DNA of 64,000 nt, from the NCBI GenBank assembly GCA_008477525.1, contig SPDT01000004.1, positions 1,116,001-1,180,000 on the forward strand. The letters are read 5' to 3'. A program made the position numbers and the translations under genes. Under the pieces are notes generated by a model that was not told where the DNA came from, searched no databases, and worked only from the letters and a program-made list of their open reading frames with translations. Of the stretch, positions 1-11,823 are shown piece by piece; the first letter of the stretch is position 1, and every line of letters begins with the position of its first letter. Origin of the DNA: Hypomyces perniciosus. Its lineage: Eukaryota; Ascomycota; Sordariomycetes; Hypocreales; Hypocreaceae.

Positions 1-56
1 TGTAGAGCAGGGGTGCTGCCAGTTGTGAACTGACCCAGGTCTTTCGTCCCCAACCT
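1..56. repeat. Right-end copy of a dispersed TIR repeat
   Basis: The first 56 bases closely match positions 46775-46832 and, inverted, 46340-46405. All share the cores GCCAGTTG, ACC(C/T)AGGTCTTTCGTCC and AACCTTCGTA. The copy here ends at CCTTCGTA, the outer end of the element, so the body of this copy lies off the left edge of the window. Confidence 0.7.
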
Positions 57-803
57 TCGTACTCCGTACTCGTACCTTACTTTTCGTGTTGCGGTATGGG
101 GTACTTCGTAGTATCGTTTGAAATAGACCGTATTGTCTTCGTTGGTTAGCAGCTTGCAACAGCTTCTAGATGAATTAGACAGAGACTCGCTAGACTCTTT
201 GGGCACCGTGCACTCGGCTCTTCCATTCATAGGCATGGACTAATCGCTTCTCCCTCATTGAACAATTCTTGGTTCTCAAGTCTGTCCCTAATAGTACTTG
301 ATTTGCGCCAGGGAGGCTGTGTTGCCCCGAGATACGATGTACACGTTGCAGTGGCCGCTTGGCCTCATTCACACCTCACTCACGTTCACACGAAATGGCA
401 TCGCAACCACACCATATTAATTTCTGGAAAACGAGCCTTCATTTGTCCAGGTTGATGCACACCGGCGATGCTGCACTCATTCGCTCACAATATTGACACA
501 GCCTTGTTGGGGCTTAGCCTTTCGGCCCGCAGTCATTCATTCACTGAAGGCATGTCCGAATCCGTGTCCATTCAAGCTAATTTATCGGTGTCTTGTTATA
601 CTCCGTACAATTCCAAAGATCACATCATGCTATGTCTTGTTCATACATTTGGCAGAGTCCAATACTTCATCAATCCGTGTCCGGCATGACGTATCCACAA
701 CAAACAAAATCATAACCCTGCATCCAAGCAAGTTTGGGAAAATCACTAGCAAGTTCCTTTCATGAATATTCGTTCGATCGGGGTTCGCAGCTGAAAGATC
801 AGC
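57..803. other. Intergenic, no gene seen
   Basis: Short overlapping reading frames only, none with recognisable protein character. It carries a palindromic TACTCCGTACT near position 62, one of the short palindromes scattered through the intergenic DNA of this window. Confidence 0.5.
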
Positions 804-1913
804 TCATCTCTTCATGGGTCGCAGTGGTGTTGCTGGTGGTCGCCTCCACTTCATTCTTCGCACGGGTGTAACTGGAGCCTGACTGGTCGTTCCAGTGGAA
901 TTGTCGCTTGCCGTGTCAGATTCAGCAGCTTGCTTCTTCATCAGGTGCTCTGTATTGTCATCTTCCAATCGTCGCTTGGATGTGCTGCTAGGGGCTGGCG
1001 AGTTACTCGTAATCGGCGAGCCCAATCCCGCTGGAGAGCTACAGCCCGATGGCAAGGGCTTCAGCCAGTCAGGATCGGTCTTCTTACGCCCATGAGATGG
1101 TGAAAAAAGGCCGTCCGAGTTGTCGACAGATGGTGAGCAGGCTATGAGAGAAGTCTGGGAGTGGCTTGGAAGCAATGCCCCAACCCCGTCAGCTGGCTTC
1201 GCTGTGGACACCATTTCATCCACAAGGCCAAGCCAATCGGACTTGACGACTGTGCTACTAACTATGTCTGAGATAGGATCAAGTTTCTGAGGACCTCCTG
1301 GTGACAGAGGGAACTCTGTCTTGGAGATTTGGCGCTTTGGTCCCATCGGAACAAGGCTCTCCCGCGCAGCCTTTTTCTCGCCCTCGGTCAATTGCCAACC
1401 TCTCTCCTCCATGAGAGGGTCTGTGAAAGGGTTCTGAGCTTCAAAACGCTTGAGCAGTCTATGAAGAGCTGCGATCAGGAGGGTCTTCACACCCTTGTCA
1501 GATTTACTTTCCTGGCGCAGATGCCAACGCTGCCGGGCTTTCAGAAGTGCAAAGGTTACGTCTTTTGCAACGTCGGGAGTCATATCGATTTGACGCCACT
1601 TGGATGTGCTGGTGGCGACAGCCTCCCAGTACTTCTTGACGCCCTGTTGCTTCAGAAGGTGCCACCACTTATTGCACTCGAGGAAGAGCTGCACAATGTG
1701 CTTCATGCCTTTGCTGACTGCGTCGTGTCCTTCGTAGGGGCACAAGATCGCGAGGAATTTCTCGTCGGCATTGTCATCGGACAGGATGGCATCTCCGTCT
1801 GGGAAGAAATAGAGGCCTTCCGTCTTGTTGCGAAGCTCGTGCAGAAGAAATGCTCGCATCGAGTCCAAATTGAGGTTTTGGCGGTCCCGCTCCCCAATCA
1901 TGTAGGTAGCCAT
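804..1913 (-). CDS. Unrecognised fungal protein, basic C-terminus
   Basis: A single-exon 369-residue frame with convincing coding character. I do not recognise the family. The N-terminal ~170 residues look folded and helical: Trp/Leu-rich, with a stretch around KWWHLLKQQG. The second half is low-complexity, rich in Ser and Pro. It ends in basic patches (SKRRLE near residue 310 and a very basic last 20 residues containing RRMKWRR), which suggest nuclear localisation. There is no signal peptide or membrane segment. The start at 1913 is the first ATG of the frame and is followed at once by a hydrophobic/polar N-terminus typical of a cytosolic protein. It stands alone: repeat DNA lies on both sides. 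Function unknown. Confidence 0.7.
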   Translation of the reverse strand: MATYMIGERDRQNLNLDSMRAFLLHELRNKTEGLYFFPDGDAILSDDNADEKFLAILCPYEGHDAVSKGMKHIVQLFLECNKWWHLLKQQGVKKYWEAVATSTSKWRQIDMTPDVAKDVTFALLKARQRWHLRQESKSDKGVKTLLIAALHRLLKRFEAQNPFTDPLMEERGWQLTEGEKKAARESLVPMGPKRQISKTEFPLSPGGPQKLDPISDIVSSTVVKSDWLGLVDEMVSTAKPADGVGALLPSHSQTSLIACSPSVDNSDGLFSPSHGRKKTDPDWLKPLPSGCSSPAGLGSPITSNSPAPSSTSKRRLEDDNTEHLMKKQAAESDTASDNSTGTTSQAPVTPVRRMKWRRPPATPLRPMKR

Positions 1914-2504
1914 CCTGAGATGAAGAACTCAGCGAGGGCGGCTCCTGCTATGATATCTGGCAAGTTAGAAATCTACGATCACATACTTTCTAAAGATATA
2001 CGTGCCTTGATGTTGCCACGATGCGGTCGATGTTGCGGGTTGGGCTTGAGTGGGTTGGAGTATGTGGGTTGGAGTCGGCCGTTATTGATGGAGGCAAAGT
2101 GCGTGCCGAGTCGCGTGTTTTGTGAAGAAAAAGTGATGATTGTTTATTTGTGGTCACATGTTAAGTTAACTGAATAGGCATTCAACAATCACTCGACAGC
2201 TGGCTGCCAATTTACAACTGGCAACTGGTGATTCATTTCCGGGGGTTGGGGAGTTGACTTTCCAGGTGGCAGCTGGCATCTCTCCTCCTCATTTCCCATT
2301 TCTCCAATAATGGCGAGTACTCTCGGAACATCTGGCTGGTGGAAGGGTGCATAAACCATTAAAATAAGTTACATGTAGACAAGATCTGATGCAACTACAG
2401 GAGAAACGTGAAGCTGCTTACCGATGATGGCTGTTTAGGAAGCCGGTCAGATCATGACACAGTCCAATACTTGCTCACCAACTAGCAGGCCCTTGATAAC
2501 AGAA
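1914..2504. other. Intergenic upstream region
   Basis: Probable promoter of the gene ending at 1913, read on the minus strand, followed by AT-rich DNA. A direct echo of the phrase CAACTGGCAACTGG near 2215 recalls the TIR repeat core but is too short to call. Confidence 0.4.
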
Positions 2505-2512
2505 ATCACAAA

Positions 2513-3128
2513 GAGTAATGCTATTCATACAGATAAAAATTGCTATTCATACAGGTGGTCTATGCGCCACCCGCGACAATCTCCCTACAGCTCCTTATAC
2601 TCTGCAACTTAATCCTTCACATAACAGTCAATAACAGTATATTCGATTACTTTAAGTAACAGGTCTTTATTAACCCTTCTATCTACTCTACATAAAGACT
2701 GACTATTCTCCCGGCTTTGTGGCTAGCATCGGTAATTGTATTAATCCCCTCTTTAATTTAAGTGAAAGCTGTAGCCGAGGCACGGCTTGTCGTTGTAATG
2801 TTTTGGCAACCTGCGAGCCTCCGCGGCCCCTAAAACGCTGAGACGATGATCTAGAGCTCTGTAGCGCCTGCTGTAAGCTAGCAGAGTTATTTATCTTAAA
2901 TGGTGAAGGGGCTTGCTGGATACTGGGGTCTAGTCGGCATATAAGTGGTCGCCCTCGCTCTCCTTGTAACTGCTGTATTGACCGTGACTGTTATAGTTAT
3001 TGCGACTCTTACGACTGTTAGTTCTGTGATATCTATCTCTGTGCGAGGAGCTGTAAGGAGATTGTCGCGGGTGGTGCATGGACTATCTGTATAAATAGCA
3101 ATTTTTATCTGTATGAACAGCATTACTC
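2513..3128. mobile_element. hAT-like MITE with 8-bp target duplication
   Basis: The ends are inverted copies of each other over about 80 bp, starting GAGTAATGCT; I count about seven mismatches, all transitions. The element is flanked on both sides by the identical 8-mer ATCACAAA (2505-2512 and 3129-3136). An 8-bp target duplication is diagnostic of the hAT superfamily, known in Hypocreales from Restless of Tolypocladium. Each terminal repeat contains two tandem copies of TGCTATTCATACAG. The 616-bp interior has no transposase-like frame, so it would need an enzyme from elsewhere. Confidence 0.8.
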
Positions 3129-3136
3129 ATCACAAA

Positions 3137-4115
3137 ATCCCGATTCTAGAGGCAAGTGATCCTCTACTACTACTACTACTACTACCAAGTATAAATGTGC
3201 TGGCTTTTGACCATGCTCAACCCTGGATCTAATGCTCGACACAGGAATGGGCTTTGAATCTAGTAATTTCGCAGAAACCCTCATCTCATAGGGACAAAAA
3301 CCCGGTAAGAAAAAAGACATTGACTTCAAAAGAAGAATTGAGAGATAGCTTTCCAGCGATTGGATGGTTTAGAGAGTGGGGTCAGCATGACAAGAAAGTG
3401 CTGTGATGTGAGAGGTACTGCGTAATACGCGGTCTCGGTTCAGTGAGACCTCGAAAAAATAACAATAAATTTACACTAATAAACAAGCTTAGACAGATTG
3501 TCAGCACCCTATGTGTCTATTCTTGCCTGTTTGAGAGGTTACGTTACATACACAGTACCGCCATTCCAAATTACATTATGCTAGAATACAGAGTACTACT
3601 AAAGGCTTTACCTCCACACTAACGAGTCCTTCCATAATTTTGGAGTTTTAGTTTCCTTTCTCTCTATGCATTTATATTCCCGCTATTTCTACAATTCTTA
3701 ATTCCTGTTATTTCTACCTGTTTCTGTAAATCTTCATGTGATTCCATTGTGCCCCGCCAAGCGGGGGACAAAAAACAAACGACGGACCGCAAAAGTTACA
3801 AATGTCATTCAAGGCACTAGTTAACTGGCAGAGTATGGGGAGATTTCACAATTATACTATAGACTATCGAGACAGGGGCCATCTATAGTGATGAAAGGTA
3901 TCAACGATAGTAATATATAGAGAAATATGTGACAATCAGAGCCATCTACCCTCTTTTTTTGTCCCCTGATTGCCCGCATTTCGTTTGCCCCGCTCATCTG
4001 CATGTGTGTGACAATGCATGCAGTCAGACTCCCCTCAATCCTGGACTGCGATCATTATGCTGTTTTTACTTCTGCTATTGGACTTTAACTCCCCGGGCTC
4101 TTTGATACAGACTCT
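3137..4115. other. Intergenic, upstream of NLR gene
   Basis: No gene seen apart from the microsatellite. Two features stand out. A hairpin-capable stretch (GGTCTC...GAGACC) lies near 3430-3450. A pair of inverted GGGGACAAAAAA motifs lies near 3763 and 3958 and could bound a ~200-bp inserted element, but the match is short. Confidence 0.4.
3163..3185. repeat. TAC trinucleotide microsatellite
   Basis: About seven tandem TAC/CTA units just outside the hAT-like element. Confidence 0.8.
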
Positions 4116-7100
4116 ATGGAGACTCTTGGGCTTCTGGCAAATATTGCCCAGGTCGTCGACCTCCTCATCAAGGTTGGGGTTATGTGCAGTGTTTACTGCT
4201 TCGACGTCAAAAACGCTCCCCAAGATGTTCGCCGAATCCTAAAAGAAGCAGACAAACTAACTGCTACCCTCAAGGACGTCGAGTTCTTAATCGATGGCCC
4301 TAATGGCGCCAAACTCCAGGCGTCTCCCGGTTTGCAACAAACCATCATCGAGTGTCGCTCGCTACTCTCGGGGTTAGTTGCAAAGCTAGATTGGGGAGCG
4401 AGGCATTCTAGGGCAGTGTGGCCGTTTAAGAAAAAGGATGTAAGCGAGATTATTCTATCGCTCGAGAGGCATAAGGCTGCTATCATCTTACACCTCAACA
4501 TTGAGCAAACGTACTTATACAGTCCCGTTTTTGAGTTCTCAGGGTCTCTCACTTACATCTTTTATAGCGTCGTTCTTCTCGACATACACCAAAAGACCGT
4601 TCTTTCTAAATTGCGCGTTGCAGCAGCAGCCACATTTGACTCTAGCATGGATGGGGACGAATCCAAGTGTCTGCCGGGGACTCGGGTCGACATTATCAAG
4701 CAAATACAGCATTGGAGCACTGATCCACAGACCGAGCCCATATTCTGGCTCAACGGCATGGCAGGCACGGGTAAATCCACAATATCGCGGACCGTGTCTC
4801 AAATATTTGCCGATAACGGCATCCTTGGTGCCAGTTTCTTCTTCAAGAGAGGTGAAGGTGATCGCAGCCGCATGTCATTCTTCTTTCCTACCATAGCTGC
4901 TCAGCTCGTCCGCAAAATACCGGCTCTCGCTCCATACATCCGCGATACGATCGAAGCTGACCCCAGCATTCATGAGAAGTCAATGGGCCACCAGTTTGAG
5001 GAGCTGGTCTTGAACCCGTTGAATAAAGCATCATCCCGTTGGCCATCCCAGGGTCTGGTTGTGGTTATTGATGCCCTGGACGAATGCGACCGCGAAGAGC
5101 ATATGAGGGTGATGATTGGAGTCTTGGCAAGAGTGCAAAGCCTCACAGCTCCTCGACTCAAGTTCTTCCTCACGAGCAGACCTGAGTTGCCAATACGTCT
5201 CGGGTTTGAAGAGATTGGTGGCAAATATGATGGCCTCCTTCTTGCCCAGATCCCAAAGCCTATCATTGAGCACGACATTACTGCGTTTTTGCGGCACCAA
5301 CTCCAGGCCATCAGAGCCGACTACAACATGTCGGTCACGGCAAATCGAAAGCTGCCTTCAGATTGGCCGGGAGAAAAGAACCTCCAAAAACTCGTTGCCA
5401 TGGCCATCCCCTTGTTTATTGTCGCTGCAACTATGTGTCGTTTCTTGAAAGACAGGAGGCTCGGAGGACCTCAGAACCAGCTTTCCAGAATCCTGAAGTA
5501 CCAAAAGATCCAAGTATCCAATCTTGATCTGACCTACCTTCCTGTTCTCGATAGACTGGTTGCTGGGCTCTCTCATTCAGATAAACACGAAGTAATAAGT
5601 ACATTCAAGTACTACGTTGGGTCGATTGTTACCTTAGCAAGACCTCTCTCAATTTCTGCACTCTCACAACTCCTCCAAGCCTCTCCCGATGCTATTGAAG
5701 ATCAGCTAGATCTCCTGCACTCCGTTTTACGCGTCCCTTCGGACACAACTCACCCAGTGCGACTACTGCACCTCTCATTTCGGGATTTTCTCTTAGATCC
5801 CGAGAAGAGGGCCGATCCAATAAAGTACCCATTTTGGGTTGGTGAACGAGAGGCTAATGCTAGGTTGTTCGTCCAATGTATCAAATTACTGTCCACAAGC
5901 GGTCGTTTGAGGGAGGATGTTTGCTCCCTTCGTTTACCTGGAACTCTGCGATCAGACATCAACCAGAATACTATTGACACATGCCTGCCTTCAGAAGTCC
6001 AGTATGCTTGTCTCTTCTGGGTCCATCATTTGAAGTTGGGCAGGTGCATTATTCGAGATGGTGATTTGACTCATCATTTTCTTGCATCCCATCTGCTCCA
6101 TTGGCTTGAGGCGCTCAGTCTTCTCGGTCTTATTTCAGAAAGTCGGAGCATGATTGACGGTCTACTAGGCCGGCTGGACGTACGTCTTATACAACCTGAC
6201 TTTTATCTGACTCATGCTAGATGCTAATGTTGCTACAAAAGTCTGATAATGGTCACGCACTGTCTGGGCTACTACGGGATGCCAAACGTATTATTCTTGC
6301 CAACATTGGAACCTTGGACAAAGCACCGCTCCAAATCTATTGCTCTGCGCTACTTTTTGCACCTGAAAATAGTGTTGTGAGAGCAATATTCAGACAGAGC
6401 TTCCCGTCATGGATCACGGTCTTACCTGAAGTGCCTGCGGATTGGGACCCGTGCCTGGTGACACTTGAGGGGCACCATGAAGCTGTGAATCAAGTCATCT
6501 TCTCCCCTAACAAACGAATTTTGTCGGCATCCAATGATATCGTCAAGATGTGGGATGCTGAGACCGGAACATGTCTCTTTACATTGACATCTACTCATAA
6601 AACACGATATCTTGAATTTTCACCCGATGGCACAAGCTTCATTTTTGAGACACCTGAGAAGGTTTTGAAGTTATGGGACACGGAAACTGGTGAAAGTGTT
6701 TCCGTGCTTGAAGGCCATACGGATCAAATCATTTCTGCTACATTCTCACCAGATGGCTGCCAGCTTGTGTCACTCTCACTTGACTGTACCGTGAAAACAT
6801 GGGACAGAGTAACAGGAGGATGCGTGGCAACATTTCAAGTTAATTCTTGCGATCACTGGTGGATCAGATGTTCAACCAATGGCCCAAAACACTTAGCAAC
6901 CCTAGACGATTTGGATATTCGAATTTGGGACACCGCAACTGCCACTTGTATTACGACGTTGAAGAGCAATGGAAAAGATATTCGCTCAATATTGCTCTCG
7001 CCTGACAATCAAACTGTTGTCTCGCTTGATTCAAATGGCATTCTCAAAATTTGGAGTGTGATATCCGGTATTTGCATGTTTACAATTCCGGATTGTGAGT

Positions 7101-8670
7101 ACAACTTCATCTTCTCACCTGACAGTCGGCGATTAATAGTCGCGATGAAAAACAATTCCTTAAAGATCTGGAATACTACAGACTTCACTTGTGAGGCAAC
7201 ACGTCGTGGGCATTCCTCGAACATTTTTTCATTGGAAATATCACCCGATGGCAGTCGGATTGCCTCCGCTTCTGGTGACCAGACTATCAGGATCTGGGAT
7301 ACATTCGCATACGATTGCATTGCGACGTATAGCAGCCATGGTTACCCTGTTCTTTGTCTTGCGTTCTCTTACGACAGCGAAATGCTCATTTCTGGGTCAG
7401 ATGATGGGAATATCAAGATGTGGGACATAACCTTGGGTCATTCTACTACAACTGATACTGAGCATGATGGCAGAGTCCTATCCGTTGTATTTTCTCCAGA
7501 TGGAACCAAAGTCGCATCGTCAGCAAGCGATAATACTTTTTCATTGTGGGACGTACAGACAAGGAACTGCATCATAACAGGAGGAAGTGGCTTGAAACTT
7601 TTCGACATTCCCCTTGTTCTCGTGTTTCATTCTTTTTCATCCCCATTTGATTACATGATGCACACGTACGGCAGACTGGGTTGGCCAAGATCTGTTCTTT
7701 TCTCGCCAGACGGTGCTCGACTTGTATCTGTACCCACTTGGTTACCGGACAGGGCTTATAAATATCCAATCGAAGTTTGGGATACGACCAAAGGCAGCAG
7801 CTTAATATCCAGTGGAGAACACGGCAACAGCATTTGGTCGATAGCACTCTCACCTGATGGTATCAACGTAGCATCGGCCTCTCAAGACAGCACTGTTAAG
7901 ATCTGTAATACAATAACTGGCAGACTCCTTGCGACGTATGAAGGCCATGAGGGTTGGGTCCGCTCAGTTAGTTACTCCTCCGATGGGAATCTGCTTGTCT
8001 CTGCTGGGCATGATGGCAGCCTTAGGGTCTGGAATACTTTGACGGACAAATGCGATACAATATGCAAGAGCATAAGAAGGATGATTTCTCCCTGGCCGCT
8101 TTCTCGCCAGACAGCATTAAACTAGGATCAACCTCCTCTAATGCTGTCAAGGTTTGGGATAGGGCGACAGGGGCTTGTGTCGCTACCTATGAGACAGACG
8201 CAAGTCATGTTAACAGCATTCTGTTTTCGCCAGATGGAAACTATATAGTCGTGGCTTATTCAACTGGAACAACAACACTTAGGGTCTTGAATACGACAAC
8301 AGAAGCCTGCCAGTGCATTGCTGAGCTTGAGGTTGGCAGACTAATCAACCACATGGTCTTCAATTCTATCGGATCTCGCCTTTTTACCAACATTGGCGTG
8401 TTCGATTTCAGGTCAACGTTACACCGGGAATCTCAGCCACCAGGAGGAATGTCAGTTACATGCAGCAATATAAGCATCACAATTGATAAGCAAGGGATTG
8501 GCATCAGCAAAGATGAGACTTGGATTACTTGGGATTCTTGTAACCTGATATGGTTGCCGCCGACATACCGAGCTTCCTCACTGGATGTCGTGGGTAACAG
8601 AATTGCTATTGGATCTCGACTAGGTAACGTATTCTGGCTAGAAGTTGAGCCAACAACGGTCCCAAACTAG
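4116..8670 (+). CDS. NLR-like HeLo-like/NACHT/WD40 protein, frameshifted
   Basis: STAND-type signalling ATPase of the fungal NLR class (HET-E/NWD type). These act in allorecognition, programmed cell death or immunity. An N-terminal ~130-residue helical domain (METLGLLANIAQVVDLL) resembles the HeLo-like/PigL_N domain. The NACHT domain follows, with P-loop GMAGTGKST near residue 195 and Walker B VVVIDALDEC near 295. Fourteen WD repeats start near residue 747 (KMWDAETG, KLWDTETG, KVWDRATG). Two introns fit: 4511-4567 (57 nt, in frame) and 6180-6220 (41 nt, GTACGT...GCTAG), which joins GRLD to MLMLL and restores the frame. The frame then stops at 8125, while the last two WD repeats run on in another frame (8068-8670). 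One base is missing near 8066, seen directly. As read, the product is 1303 residues. It is a recent pseudogene, a tolerated truncation or a sequence error. Confidence 0.85.
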
Positions 8671-8725
8671 CAAGCAATTTATTCGTTATAGCTACGGGAT
8701 TCCCTAGTTTGCTATGTTTCCACAT

Positions 8726-9456
8726 TTAGCGAATTGCCTTCAGGTGCACATCACTGTGAGGAGTGTTATTAGCAAAATTGTTTTGTAGGATAAACAAGAT
8801 ATTTATGCAGCAGAGACTTACAAGATGAGGTCGGAGTGTGCGGGGATAATTTCGTCAAAACCCCTAAAGAGAGAAATGTCAGAACAACCCAAGTGATGAG
8901 ATTTTTGCAAGATTGTGGGTATTTGGTGTTCCATATCACATTTCAGTAGCTTGAGAAGACAAGATCTGGCGTAGCTTACCGAGCACCGTATGCAAAATCA
9001 CTACCAAACATCTCTAGTTAGCGACAACCGAGTGGATTTTAAGGGTCAATATCAAGGGACTACATGGAACGTGCCTAGTGATGTCCAGGGTGGCCTTCTC
9101 GCCGACTTTCATCAGAGGAACACCCTCGTCCCATCCTGACGTAGTTCTCATTAGTAGCTGTCTAAGAACAGGCAGTAAAATGGTAGATGAGCCATACCTT
9201 TGATGACCGCTCCAACACCGATTATGGTCACAAAGTCTTTTTTGCGGTCTATAGATGAGTCGAATCTAATGAAAAGAATGGTCAGCTCGTTCCATATCTT
9301 CGAGGGCCATTACATTGATCTCCTAACATACATCTCTCCCTTGTTATCCGGCTTGGAAGTGTCCTTGAGCCAACCTGTGTACGCTATGGCGACGGTGTCA
9401 CCGATCTTAGGAGAGGGACCAGTGCCTTCTTCGATAATAGTCTTTGTAACGGCCAT
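8726..9456 (-). CDS. FKBP-type peptidyl-prolyl isomerase, FKBP12-like
   Basis: Six small exons: 9456-9332, 9265-9198, 9135-9075, 9000-8980, 8863-8822 and 8753-8726. They join in phase into a 114-residue protein, the normal FKBP12 length. It begins MAVTKTIIEEGTGPSPKIGD. It contains the family landmarks YTGWL, FDSS, GVGAVIKGWDEGVP, VGEKATLDI, DFAYGARGF and IPAHSDLIFDVHL. The family catalyses prolyl cis-trans isomerisation in the cytosol and is the FK506/rapamycin receptor. Introns 1, 2, 4 and 5 are GT-AG. Intron 3 (9074-9001) starts GCACGT, so it is a GC-AG intron; only this junction gives the expected ITSDFAYG. The exons are too short to show up as an open frame. It ends 55 bp from the convergent NLR gene. 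It may be a second, divergent FKBP copy, since many fungi have several. Confidence 0.85.
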
Positions 9457-11065
9457 GATGGGTAGACAAGTTTGATAGTCAACGAACAAGTCTGGCTCAA
9501 GCTGTCGATTGTGAGGTTTATAGTTTCAAGTTTTCAAACGGGACCCCTCAGTAGAAGTCAATCGAAATCAGAAACGGCGGGGTAAATGCCTCTTGCGGCT
9601 GAGGGATGACGATGATGGATGCATACCAAGGAAGCATGCAGGTGCATACCTAGGTAGTGTAATTGCACCATGACGCTAACTCATATATCTGTACGAAGTA
9701 CCACCCAATGGTTACTAGCCAAGTTCGCTAGGAAGGCGTAGTTCTCGAAACTAATGGTCTAACCCTTGGTCTACGGCTAAAATCATGTCATCCAGGACGT
9801 TGATTTGATATTTCCACAACGGTATCCTCAATTACGGATTTTGTAGCGCTTGGGAGACCAGAGGTCCCGCCCCGGGGGATCCGACAAGCGATGGACAGTC
9901 CCAACTAACGAATTGAAAACATCGGGCTGTTTCTAAAAATTTTGTGGAGAAAAAACAGATGTTTATTGAGTAGAAATTGCTAATTATTCTTTAATTTGTA
10001 GGTTGGTATAAGACATCGGTTCCATCGACATACTTGGTCTGTATGACATCGCAAGTCGTGAATGGTGCTTTATAGTGGACATTGAAGCGTCATAGTCCGC
10101 CCGAGTGTATTCCATTCTAAATTCTTGGATTTGCAATCATTTTATACTTGACAACAGAGCTGCTTATTCGGGGTGGTGTGAGATGGCTGAAGTCGAGCAC
10201 ATATTGGAGGTCAGTCCGAGGGTCCCGAATGCGGATGATCTGCCGATCAGACGTTCGGGTAGGATGACCAACAGGCATCCCAATTGGCAACGGCCCCCCG
10301 TTATTACTCCACTGCCGTCAGCCTTGCACGCGCCCTGCCGACGGAGTGTTGTTGGTTCGAGTTTCTATTATTGGCGGCAATTGTCTGACAGAAGTGCAAC
10401 TTGCTAACCTATACGCGCATACGGAGTATACTGTGTTAAGGTTCGATCGATTATGGCGAGACCCCGCTATCTACACCGCCGTTGGACAAGGACTGAGAAC
10501 AGGAGGATAAAGAGGCCCGTTTCATTGACGAACTGGTGCGTGAGATGTCATCGCTATGGCTTAGGAATGTCAGTTGCACTTCGGTCAAAAGGAAATACAG
10601 TCATCCGACAATATTGTAAATTAAATTAGGAGCCCTTCACACATTGGAAGATGGCTGCATTCTCTATTTCTTGTTTTAGACATTCTCTCCATTGTGATTA
10701 TCGGTGTCTTTGCACCCCCTATAATGATACCTGAATTTTGTATTACCCCGTGCCTCTATGTGGACGCTATTTTTCCTTAAATACGAAGTACTCCTAGTTG
10801 ACGCTTTCCTGTCTTATTGTGTTGCACTATTATCCGCACCAGTATATGCCAGTCTTAGTTGCTTACTTATTTCTATCCCTTGAGTCGGTCTTAATCTACT
10901 ATCTCGGCCGACCTTGATTCTTTGCGCTACATATCTTTATGTATTTAAGGAGAAATGGTTCTGCTCGATGAGCCAAAGATTACGATTCTAATTGCATGAC
11001 TCCAAAAGCATCTTCGCGTTCGTCGCCAGCTACCATTAAAAATCACTTTGTTTGCAGTTGCTAGG
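9457..11065. other. Intergenic repeat-bearing DNA
   Basis: No gene that I can support. It contains the upstream region of the FKBP gene, several short palindromes (GTACGAAGTAC type), and a segment at 10285-10370 that recurs degenerately at 12018-12095 (ACGGCCCC...TTATTA...TCCA/GTGCCG...CTGCCGACGG). Confidence 0.4.
10285..10370. repeat. Dispersed repeat copy A
   Basis: Shares blocks ACGGCCCC, TTATTA, TGCCG and CCTGCCGACGG in the same order as 12018-12095. The two copies differ by small gaps and substitutions, so they are old. Confidence 0.5.
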
Positions 11066-11732
11066 ATGCTCAAATATTATAGTATCCTTTCCCTCTGGCT
11101 CTTAGCCATGCAGGCTTTTAAGTTTTGCCCAATTAACCCCGAGCGATGTTGTCTCTAAGCTTCAGACGCTGATCGAGTATTCTACCGAGTTGAATACTCT
11201 TCTCAGTCCTCTCACCTCCTCGGATCCTCCCACGAGGGTAATCAGCTCGTGTCAAGTATGTACCATTCTCAACCTAAAATGCCATGCAATAACACTAATA
11301 AGGCATTTATTCAGAAAGTACCACAGTTGATTCAGAAGATTGTCATTCTGGAGCGGGATACCACAGCAATAGATGACACCAATCCCTTTATTAACGTTGA
11401 TGTTGAAGGTATAAAAGTTGCACTAATGACGGTAAGCATTTAATCTAAAGTATACTTGGAAATTTCTACGTACTTATATATCGTATTAGCGTCTTAATGT
11501 TGATATGGCTACTTTAAACACTTTAATCGGCAAAGAGGGAGTGTTCTCCAAGTTTGGTTGTAAAGCTCCGATCGCAGCGATATTGAGGCAATGGGAGGAC
11601 AGTACTGACGGATTCGCCAAATCTCTGATTCGTCTTGTACCCGACCTTATTAGTGACATACCAAAAGGTCAGGGTCAGCTCACTACTTCGCTAAACTTGA
11701 ACGAATATACTTTCTTAACAGTATCAAAATAG
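11066..11732 (+). pseudogene. HsbA-like hydrophobic surface-binding protein, broken
   Basis: Three exons, 11066-11255, 11315-11431 and 11490-11732, with two canonical introns (59 and 58 nt), give a HsbA-like (PF12296-type) secreted protein. HsbA proteins coat hydrophobic surfaces and recruit hydrolases. The match rests on the helical pattern LTPSDVVSKLQTL...STELNTLL and a C-terminal part with GVFSKFG and TDGFAKSLIRLVPDLI. The first ATG (11066) opens a signal-peptide-like MLKYYSILSLWLLAMQAF. About seven extra bases (TTTTAAG duplicated in effect, near 11120) then shift the frame, so the mature part lies in the next frame. Both introns are intact, so the break looks recent. An unrecognised 5' splice event could also explain it. 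Confidence 0.6.
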
Positions 11733-11768
11733 TATAGTAGTTTTATATGTGAGGCTTGAATAAGATTA

Positions 11769-11823
11769 TATAAAATAAAATAAGATAACATAATATAATA
11801 TAATATAATATAATATAATATAA
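11769..11823. repeat. AT-rich pentanucleotide microsatellite
   Basis: Tandem ATAAT/TATAA units follow the HsbA-like gene. Confidence 0.85.

Noticed and set aside
3752..3992. Inverted GGGGACAAAAAA motifs as a small transposable element
   Set aside because: The match is only about 13 bp and no target duplication is visible.
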